Part shown: positions 57,962 to 64,000 of the stretch, one piece after another
Position numbering within the stretch: the stretch's first letter is position 1
How the letters are laid out: each line of letters begins with the position of its first letter
Source: an uncultured Collinsella sp.
GTDB lineage: Bacteria; Actinomycetota; Coriobacteriia; Coriobacteriales; Coriobacteriaceae
Assembly: GCA_958415665.1 (NCBI GenBank)
Contig: CATYZK010000004.1
Span: 33,189-97,188, forward strand
Reading direction: 5' to 3'
DNA: 64,000 nucleotides
The notes under the pieces: generated by a model
Database searches by the model: none
Told to the model about the DNA's origin: nothing
The model's input: only the letters and a program-made list of their open reading frames with translations
Program-made: the position numbers and the translations under genes

Positions 57962-58933
57962 GTGAATTCTGAATCCATCGCCGTCATCATCCCCTGCTAC
58001 AACGAAGCGCTCACGATCGGCAGAGTCATCGACGACTTTCACCGCGAGCTTCCGCAAGCGACGGTCTATGTCTATGACAACAACTCGTCAGACGAAACCT
58101 CACGCATCGCCACCGAGCACGGCGCCACGGTCCGCTTTGAACCCCGTCAGGGAAAGGGCAACGTGTGCCGCCAGATGTTTCGAGACATCGACGCCGATTG
58201 CTACCTGATGGTCGACGGAGACGACACCTATCCCGCCGAGGCGGCCAAAGCCCTCTGCGAGCCTATCCTCAACGGCACGGCCGATATGACCGTAGGCGAC
58301 CGCCTTTCCAACGGCACCTACGCCGAGGAAAACAAGCGTGCTTTCCACGGCTTTGGCAACAATCTGGTCCGCGCCATGATCAAGTGGATCTATGGCTACA
58401 GCTTCGATGACGTCATGACCGGCTACCGCGCCATGAGCCGCCCGTTCGTCAAAACCTTCCCCGTGCTTTCCGAAGGCTTCCAGATCGAAACCGAGCTCTC
58501 GATCCACGCCGTCGACCACCGCTGGCGCATCAAAGATGTGCCCATCGAGTACCGCGACCGTCCGGAAGGCTCCGAGTCCAAGCTCAATACCGTGAGCGAC
58601 GGCATTAAAGTCGTTGCGATGATCGGCACGCTGTTCAAGGACTACCGCCCGCTGAAGTTCTTCAGCCTCGTCGCGCTTCTGTTTGCGGTGATCGGCCTCG
58701 TCCTGGGCATGCCCATCGTTGTCGAGTATTTCCAGACCGGCCTCGTTCCGCGCTTCCCCACCGCAATGCTCGCCGCGTCGTTTATGTTCCTGTGCGGCCT
58801 GAGCCTTGCAACCGGATTCATCCTCGATTCCGTGGCAAAGGTCGAAAAAAAGCAGTGGGAGGTCAACGTGTACAGCAAATACGCCTACGACGACCAGCTC
58901 GGCCACCCCACTTCCAAGCCAAGCGTGAGGTAA
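57962..58933 (+). CDS. GT2 glycosyltransferase with C-terminal membrane helices
   Basis: Dolichyl-phosphate-mannose-synthase-like family 2 transferase. The N-terminal GT-A fold has AVIIPCYNEALTIGRVIDD, VYVYDNNSSDETSRIA and the metal-binding MVDGDDTYPAEAAKAL. DVMTGYRAMSRPFVKTFP contains the acceptor-side motif. Two hydrophobic segments near the end (SLVALLFAVIGLVLGMPIVV, MLAASFMFLCGLSLATGFIL) anchor it. The start is GTG at 57962 with AAGGAG six bases upstream. It is first in a three-gene operon with another GT2 and a YfhO-like protein. The acceptor is unknown. Confidence 0.9.
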   Translation: MNSESIAVIIPCYNEALTIGRVIDDFHRELPQATVYVYDNNSSDETSRIATEHGATVRFEPRQGKGNVCRQMFRDIDADCYLMVDGDDTYPAEAAKALCEPILNGTADMTVGDRLSNGTYAEENKRAFHGFGNNLVRAMIKWIYGYSFDDVMTGYRAMSRPFVKTFPVLSEGFQIETELSIHAVDHRWRIKDVPIEYRDRPEGSESKLNTVSDGIKVVAMIGTLFKDYRPLKFFSLVALLFAVIGLVLGMPIVVEYFQTGLVPRFPTAMLAASFMFLCGLSLATGFILDSVAKVEKKQWEVNVYSKYAYDDQLGHPTSKPSVR

Positions 58934-58939
58934 ACCACC

Positions 58940-59908
58940 ATGCCGCTCATCTCCATCGTCGTGCCGTGCTACAACGAGCAGGAATCACTTCCGATCTTTC
59001 TCAAAGAGCTCGATGGCGTCGTTCGCATCATGACCCAGCAAGACCCCGGCATTTCCTTTGAAGCCGTCCTCATCGACGATGGCTCGGCAGACAAAACGCT
59101 CGCCGTCATGAAGGCAGAAGCCGCGGCGGCGCATCCATACGCCATCCGCTGGCACTCTTTCTCGCGCAACTTTGGCAAGGAGGCGGCACTACTCGCCGGA
59201 CTCCAGCACGCAAAGGGCGACTATGTCGCCACCATGGATGCCGACATGCAGGACCCGCCCTCGCTCCTGCCGCAGATGTACGAGATCTTGCAGACCGAAG
59301 ACTACGACAACGTCGCCACGCGTAGGACCACCCGCGAAGGCGAGCCTCCCATCAGGTCGTTCTGTGCCCGTATGTTCTACAAGATCATCAACCGCATTTC
59401 CAAGGCCGACATCGTCGACGGAGCACGCGATTTTAGGCTCATGAAGCGAGCTATGGTCAACGCCATCATCTCCATGGGCGAATACAACCGATTCTCCAAG
59501 GGCATTTACGGCTGGGTGGGCTTCAAAACCAAATGGCTCCCCTACGTAAACGTCAACCGCGTGGCCGGCGAGACCAAATGGAGCTTTTGGTCGCTGCTCC
59601 TCTATTCCATCGACGGCATCGTCGCGTTTTCCACGGCGCCGCTCTCCCTCGCCGCCCTCACGGGTATCGTCTTCTGTCTCATCGCTATTCTGGGATTCGT
59701 CGTCATCCTAGTAAAGACGCTTGTTTGGGGCGACCCCGTCGGCGGATGGCCGTCGCTCGCCTGCCTCATAACGCTGTTTGGCGGCATGCAGCTCCTGTGC
59801 CTGGGAATCATAGGTGAATACTTGGCAAAAGCCTACTTGGAAACCAAGCGACGTCCCATCTATATCATTCGAGAATCCAACGAGGAATCCGATGACACGG
59901 CCCAATAA
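58940..59908 (+). CDS. GT2 glycosyltransferase, GtrB/DPM1-like, two membrane helices
   Basis: Predicted to charge undecaprenyl phosphate with a sugar for transfer outside the cell. ISIVVPCYNEQESLPIFLKE and VLIDDGSADKTL lie in the GT-A core. The DxD-type motif is ATMDADMQDPPSLLPQM. A characteristic region has VDGARDFRLMKRAMVNAII and RFSKGIYGWVGFKTKW. The C-terminal helices are LAALTGIVFCLIAILGFVVI and ITLFGGMQLLCLGIIGEYLA. 322 residues. It overlaps the YfhO gene by 17 bases. Confidence 0.92.
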   Translation: MPLISIVVPCYNEQESLPIFLKELDGVVRIMTQQDPGISFEAVLIDDGSADKTLAVMKAEAAAAHPYAIRWHSFSRNFGKEAALLAGLQHAKGDYVATMDADMQDPPSLLPQMYEILQTEDYDNVATRRTTREGEPPIRSFCARMFYKIINRISKADIVDGARDFRLMKRAMVNAIISMGEYNRFSKGIYGWVGFKTKWLPYVNVNRVAGETKWSFWSLLLYSIDGIVAFSTAPLSLAALTGIVFCLIAILGFVVILVKTLVWGDPVGGWPSLACLITLFGGMQLLCLGIIGEYLAKAYLETKRRPIYIIRESNEESDDTAQ

Positions 59909-62303
59909 CAGCACGCTCAAGAATGTGGCGTTCTACGCCACCTGCTTCGCATTTTCCATCGCACTCTTTGTCGCACTTGCAGCGGCAGGGCATGTCTACC
60001 CCTTTGGCGACAACTCGTTTCTCACCAACGATCTCAAATACCAATACATCGACTTCTTTGCTTGGTTCCGGCGCGTCCTTTTAGGTGAGGCAAACCTTCG
60101 CTATTCCTTTTCCCAGGGACTCGGCATGAACACTTGGGGGCTCTATAGCTACTACCTCGCGAGTCCCTTCAACCTGCTCTGCGTGTTGTTTCCCGCAGAC
60201 AAGCTCACGCTCTTTGTCTTTGTCATCACCGCGCTCAAGCTCGGATGCATCCATATCAGCAGCGCTTGGTATGTGCAAAAGCGCTTTGGCTTATCCAAGT
60301 CCGCGGCATTCCTGCTTTCCGCGTCGTTCACGTTTTGCAGCTGGACCGTCAGCAACCTGCGCAACCCGCTCTGGATCGATTGCTTGATTCTGCTTCCCAT
60401 TTGCGCCTACGGTTGTTACGAGCTCATCCGCGAGCAGCGCATGGCGCGACTTGTCATCGCCACGACGCTGAACGTCATGTTCTGCTGGTATACGGCGTAC
60501 ATCAGCATCCTGTTCCTCTGCATCTTCGTGCTGGTCGAATTTATCGATTACGTTGCCGCGGAAGGTTTTAGTTGGAAGCTCATGGTCGACCGAGCGCTTC
60601 GATTCGCAGGCGCCATCGTACTCGGGCTGCTTCTGTCCGCCTGGACCTTTTTGCCGACCATCCTTGCTATGTCCAAGGGCGGACCCGTCCTGGCCCTCGG
60701 ACCGCTACTCAAGACGAGTCTCAAGTCGCTCATCAGGGGCTTTCTCCCCGGCATGTGGGTCAACAACGACAGTACACCGCAGTTCTATTGCGGCGTCATC
60801 ATGATGTTGCTTGCGGTGAGCATACTGTTCAACCTCAAGGTCCCAGCCAAGACGCGCATCGCAACACTCGTCGCCACAGCCATCCTCATCGCCAGCTCCA
60901 TCCTGAGCCCGCTCGAGTACATATGGTGCGGCATGCGCGTTCCCAACGGCTTCTATTCGCGCACGGCGTTTTTATTGAGCTTCTTTACGCTGTGGGCCGC
61001 TGGCTACGCTCTGCAAGCGTTCAAGGATCAGCCAAAATTGCGCCGAGCCTATCGCCCCGCGGTCATCCTTCCCCTGTTGGCACTCACGACAATTGAATTG
61101 TTTTCCAACGCCCACGTTGTATGGAATCAGCTATACGCGGGCTATTCCGAGGACGCCAATAGCGCTTACGTAGCCAACGCGACCAACACCATCGCCGCCA
61201 TTCAAGAACAAGACGCGGCACCGTTCTACCGCATCGACCGAACGACCACGCGCGTCGATAGCGCCGCCCTCAACGAAGGCCTGGCGCTTGGCTACAACCA
61301 ACTCTCGTCGTACTCGTCCGCCAACAACCCGCAGGCAATCGCACTGCTCAACTCCCTTGGATACAGCAGTGTCGGCGAGTTTTCGACCCGCTATGCCGAG
61401 CCCATCCTTGCCGTCGATGCCCTGCTGGGAGTCAAGTACGCCATCGCCGAGCATTCTCCCGCAGGATACGTTGCAACCAATACGACCCAAACTGGATCTG
61501 CGAGCGCGGACTACGAAAACCCATATGCGCTCAGCGTTGGCGTCGCAGCTTCCAAAGACATCATGAATAGCGAGCTTAACGGCGAGAACCCCTTCGAAAA
61601 GCAGAACGACCTCTACAGCAAGATCCTAGGCCGCAATGTTGAGCTCTATACCAAGGTCGAGGCCACGAGCACCGAAGACAATCCGGGCGCAAAGCAATGG
61701 AACGTCACCGTACCGGCGGGATCCATCGGGTACCTCTACATCAAAAAAGATGCGAGCGCTGGCAGCTATTGGCCCGTCGCACTTACTATCGACGAGCGAG
61801 TCATCAATAACGAAGCTTGGAGATTCGACAATAATATCCGCCAGATTGCGGACGCCTCGGGCAGCCCGAGCTCGCACACCATAACGATGACGCCGGCAGA
61901 GGGCTACACCGATATGCCCCAAAACGATGAACCGGTCTTTTACGCGCTGAATCTGGAGGTCTTTAAACAAATCACAGACGAGCTTAAGGCCACCGAATTT
62001 ATTCCGACGGTATTTGAGGACGGTAAAGTCAAGGGCGAATATACCGCCGAGGATGAAGGTAGTTTGCTGCTCAGCGTTCCCCACGACGAAGGCTGGAGCG
62101 TGACGGTCAATGGAGCTACCACTGAGCTAGTGCCTGCAGCTGATAAGGGTCTGTCATGCCTGAACGTGCGGAAGGGCACGAACAAAATCGAAATGACCTA
62201 TAAGACCCCGGGATCCTCTGCGGGGCTCGCGGTAAGCCTAGCAACCGCTGCCGCTCTTGTCGCGACAGGGCTTTGCGCCAGGCATAGGAAAAGCCGCCGT
62301 TAA
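59892..62303 (+). CDS. YfhO-family polytopic membrane protein (putative glycosyltransferase)
   Basis: YfhO proteins are large GT-C-like membrane proteins; in Gram-positive models they transfer sugars from a lipid carrier to lipoteichoic acid. The ~803 residues include some dozen membrane segments in the first ~400 residues (FYATCFAFSIALFVALAAAG; LSFFTLWAAGYALQAF). An early extracellular acidic motif is GDNSFLTNDLKYQYIDF. A large external domain of ~350 residues follows, with a final helix (AVSLATAAALVATGLCA). The ATG at 59892 has GAGGAATCCG ahead. The preceding GtrB-like gene would supply its donor (inferred). Confidence 0.87.
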   Translation: MTRPNNSTLKNVAFYATCFAFSIALFVALAAAGHVYPFGDNSFLTNDLKYQYIDFFAWFRRVLLGEANLRYSFSQGLGMNTWGLYSYYLASPFNLLCVLFPADKLTLFVFVITALKLGCIHISSAWYVQKRFGLSKSAAFLLSASFTFCSWTVSNLRNPLWIDCLILLPICAYGCYELIREQRMARLVIATTLNVMFCWYTAYISILFLCIFVLVEFIDYVAAEGFSWKLMVDRALRFAGAIVLGLLLSAWTFLPTILAMSKGGPVLALGPLLKTSLKSLIRGFLPGMWVNNDSTPQFYCGVIMMLLAVSILFNLKVPAKTRIATLVATAILIASSILSPLEYIWCGMRVPNGFYSRTAFLLSFFTLWAAGYALQAFKDQPKLRRAYRPAVILPLLALTTIELFSNAHVVWNQLYAGYSEDANSAYVANATNTIAAIQEQDAAPFYRIDRTTTRVDSAALNEGLALGYNQLSSYSSANNPQAIALLNSLGYSSVGEFSTRYAEPILAVDALLGVKYAIAEHSPAGYVATNTTQTGSASADYENPYALSVGVAASKDIMNSELNGENPFEKQNDLYSKILGRNVELYTKVEATSTEDNPGAKQWNVTVPAGSIGYLYIKKDASAGSYWPVALTIDERVINNEAWRFDNNIRQIADASGSPSSHTITMTPAEGYTDMPQNDEPVFYALNLEVFKQITDELKATEFIPTVFEDGKVKGEYTAEDEGSLLLSVPHDEGWSVTVNGATTELVPAADKGLSCLNVRKGTNKIEMTYKTPGSSAGLAVSLATAAALVATGLCARHRKSRR

Positions 62304-62318
62304 CGAACGGCGGCTTTT
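62289..62318. terminator. Bidirectional terminator between YfhO and rmlCD genes
   Basis: Perfect 13-base arms AAAAGCCGCCGTT/AACGGCGGCTTTT (62289-62301, 62306-62318) have a 4-base loop. The arm overlaps the YfhO stop codon. A/T tails on both sides serve both convergent operons. Confidence 0.85.
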
Positions 62319-62340
62319 ACTCTCGATAAGGTAATAGCTC

Positions 62341-63795
62341 CTAGAGCGTCTTAAGGTACTCCCCCAGCTCTTCCTCCCAGTCGGGCATGTGGAAGCCGAC
62401 GGACTCGAGCTTGGACAGGTCGAGCGCGGAGTGGACCGGGCGCGGGGCGATGGGACCCTCGGCGCTCGCGTAGTAGTCGGCGGTGCTGACCGGGACCACC
62501 TTATCGCCGTTGCCGTTGGCGGCCTCAAAGACGGCGCGGGCGATGTCCGCCCAGCTCTTCACGGCGCCCGAGCCGGTGCAGTTATAGGTGCCGTAGGGCG
62601 CTTTCGCGTCCAGCACGCGGAAGATGGCCCCGGCCATGTCGCGCGTGAAGGTCAGGCGGCCCAGCTGGTCGTCCACCACGGTGATTTGCTCGAGCTTGTC
62701 CTCGGGGTCCGCGACGCGGTCGGACAGCCCCTTCATGGTCTTGACGAAGTTGCGGCCCTCGCCGATGACCCAGGAGCTGCGCATGATGTAGTGGCGGGGG
62801 CACCCGGCCACGGCGATGTCGCCGGCGGCCTTTGTCTGGCCGTAGACGGACAGCGGGCTGAGGGGCTCGCCCTCGGTATGGACCTCGGCGGTGCCGTCGA
62901 AGACGTAGTCGGAGGACACGTGGACGAGCGTGATGCCGTGCCCGGCGCAGGTGCGGGCGAGCAGCGCCGGGCCGGTCGCGTTGGCCTTCCAGGCGGTCAC
63001 GCGGCCCTCGGGGGTCTCCGCCCTGTCCACGGCGGTGTAGGCGCCGCAGTTGATGACGGTGCCGTAGAGCGACCAGTCGTATTTGGCATAGGCCGCCGGG
63101 TCGGACATGTCGAAGGTGTCGATGTCGCAGAAGTCGAAGTCCTTGGCGACCCCGCGCTCCTCGGCGAGCTTCCTGACCGCGTGGCCAAGCTGGCCGTTGC
63201 AGCCGGTGACCAGCGTCCTCTTCGGCGCCATGGGGACGACCTCGGCGAGCATCGGGTGGTTGAGGTCGGCCTCCGAGACGGTGGCCTCGTCCAGCGGGAT
63301 CGGCCACTCGATGGCGAGCTCGGGGTCGGCGAGGTTCACGAAGGTGTAGGTCTTCTTCAACTCGAGGGACCAGTGGGCGTCCACCAGGTAGGTGTAGGCG
63401 GTGCCGTCCTCCAGCGCCTGGAAGGAGTTGCCCACGCCGCGCGGGACGTAGATGGCCTTGCTCGGGTCGAGGGTGCAGGTGAACACCCTGCCGTAGGTGG
63501 CGCTGCCCTCGCGCAGGTCCACCCAGGCGCCGAAGACCGAGCCGCGGGCGACGGAGATGAACTTGTCCCAGGGCTCGGCGTGGATGCCGCGGGTGACGCC
63601 GCGGCTGTCGTTGTAGGAGATGTTGTTCTGGACGATGCGGAAGTCGGGGATGCCCAGAGCGGTCATCTTGGCGCGCTGCCAGTTCTCCTTGAACCAGCCG
63701 CGCGAGTCGCCGTGGACGGCGAGGTCTACGACCTTGAGGCCTCCGATGCCGGTCTCCGCCACGGAGAGGTCCTTCTCGAATGCGATGTCTGCCAT
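62341..63795 (-). CDS. rmlCD: Fused dTDP-4-dehydrorhamnose 3,5-epimerase/reductase (RmlC-RmlD)
   Basis: Last two steps of dTDP-L-rhamnose synthesis in one 484-residue protein. Residues ~1-190 are a cupin RmlC (DSRGWFKENWQRAKM, NISYNDSRGVTRGIHAEPWD with the catalytic His, IYVPRGVGNSFQALED). Residues ~193-484 are RmlD (TLVTGCNGQLGHAVRKLAEE, HVSSDYVFDGTAEVHTEGEP, LSPLSVYGQTKAAGDIAVAG with the YxxxK pair). The region is visibly GC-richer in codon choice than the YfhO operon next to it. It follows rmlB on the minus strand and would supply rhamnose for the surface glycans. Confidence 0.94.
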   Translation of the reverse strand: MADIAFEKDLSVAETGIGGLKVVDLAVHGDSRGWFKENWQRAKMTALGIPDFRIVQNNISYNDSRGVTRGIHAEPWDKFISVARGSVFGAWVDLREGSATYGRVFTCTLDPSKAIYVPRGVGNSFQALEDGTAYTYLVDAHWSLELKKTYTFVNLADPELAIEWPIPLDEATVSEADLNHPMLAEVVPMAPKRTLVTGCNGQLGHAVRKLAEERGVAKDFDFCDIDTFDMSDPAAYAKYDWSLYGTVINCGAYTAVDRAETPEGRVTAWKANATGPALLARTCAGHGITLVHVSSDYVFDGTAEVHTEGEPLSPLSVYGQTKAAGDIAVAGCPRHYIMRSSWVIGEGRNFVKTMKGLSDRVADPEDKLEQITVVDDQLGRLTFTRDMAGAIFRVLDAKAPYGTYNCTGSGAVKSWADIARAVFEAANGNGDKVVPVSTADYYASAEGPIAPRPVHSALDLSKLESVGFHMPDWEEELGEYLKTL

Positions 63796-63831
63796 GTGGG
63801 AAAAGCTCCTATCGAAGATGTTGGGAAACCG

Positions 63832-63892
63832 GGGGCGCCCGCGCGGGGACGCAGGATCATCCCCATGCCCTGCGGCCCCGCGCGGGCGCCCC
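63832..63892. repeat. Long GC-rich hairpin between rmlB and rmlCD
   Basis: Arms of 17 perfect bases (63832-63848 and 63876-63892), extended inwards by a further 6 pairs after one mismatch, enclose a 13-base loop. No U-tract follows on either strand. It occupies most of the 120-base gap between the two rhamnose genes. Confidence 0.85.
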
Positions 63893-63916
63893 GCGGTGCG
63901 GTTCGCCGGGGTGGGC

Positions 63917-64000
63917 CTACTGGCCCTGGGCCCTGTACCTTGCCTCGGTGGCCTCCTTGGCCGGGCGCCACCAGGACTCGTTGGCGACGTACCAGTCGAT
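63917..64000 (-). CDS. rmlB: dTDP-glucose 4,6-dehydratase, C-terminal end (cut by window edge)
   Basis: Only the last 27 residues and stop are present (IDWYVANESWWRPAKEATEA, ending in RYRAQGQ). This matches the usual RmlB C-terminus, and the position directly upstream of rmlC-rmlD supports it. The reaction is conversion of dTDP-glucose to dTDP-4-keto-6-deoxyglucose. Confidence 0.85.
   Translation of the reverse strand: MDWYVANESWWRPAKEATEARYRAQGQ

Overview
The window reads as a core chromosomal segment of a GC-rich Gram-positive actinobacterium. Gene order, protein character, frequent GTG/TTG starts and the absence of teichoic-acid-type firmicute signatures all point to class Coriobacteriia, and my best guess is Collinsella. 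That assignment comes from pattern recognition, not from a search. Coding density is high. There are no rRNA genes, CRISPR arrays, prophages, insertion sequences or transposases.

Positions 1-25538, all on the minus strand, form one long information-processing and envelope block. In transcription order it runs rpsP-khpA-rimM-trmD-lepB, then glyQ-glyS-ppsR-ppdK, then rplS-rnhB-yraN-comM-dprA-trmFO-xerC, then rpsB-tsf, then pyrH-frr-uppS-cdsA-dxr-rseP-ispG-proS (proS cut by the window edge). It combines ribosome and tRNA functions, DNA uptake and processing, two enzymes of the MEP isoprenoid pathway (dxr, ispG), undecaprenyl and CDP-diacylglycerol synthesis, and a site-2 protease with an unusual inserted domain. 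dinB (plus strand, 25740-26993) is a lone divergent gene.

Positions 27093-47044, again minus strand, hold rplU-rpmA-obgE-nadD-yqeK-rsfS, preceded by a B12-type radical SAM/DUF2344 pair and by the rod-shape operon mreB-mreC-mreD-mrdA-rodA. Upstream of these lie a TPR membrane protein, a cyclophilin, a zinc-ribbon membrane protein and a P-type cation ATPase. An exact 164-bp tandem duplication lies between the zinc-ribbon gene and the cyclophilin gene.

Positions 47121-56122 hold two tRNA-Arg genes (CCG and TCT anticodons) flanking a plus-strand aromatic amino-acid cluster: aroF, tyrA, aroB, aroA, aroC, pheA, a fused aroE-aroK, and aroQ. Together these encode every step from DAHP synthase to chorismate plus the committed branches to tyrosine and phenylalanine. 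A terminator-like hairpin sits just before aroF and could be an attenuator.

Positions 56177-64000 are a cell-surface glycan region: an ABC-2 polysaccharide exporter pair (minus), two GT2 glycosyltransferases and a YfhO-like multi-pass protein (plus), then convergent dTDP-rhamnose genes (fused rmlC-rmlD and the end of rmlB, minus).

The most unusual sequence feature is a family of long palindromes built from a roughly 35-base unit around the core GGGACGGGGATTAAAAAATCA. Two are inverted doublets (18979-19056 and 52913-52992) and one is a single unit (44261-44301). Each begins 10-14 bases after a stop codon. They resemble REP/REPIN-type repeats. Other items worth a second look are xerC, which appears to lack any ATG/GTG/TTG start, and the winged-helix-like insert in the RseP homologue.
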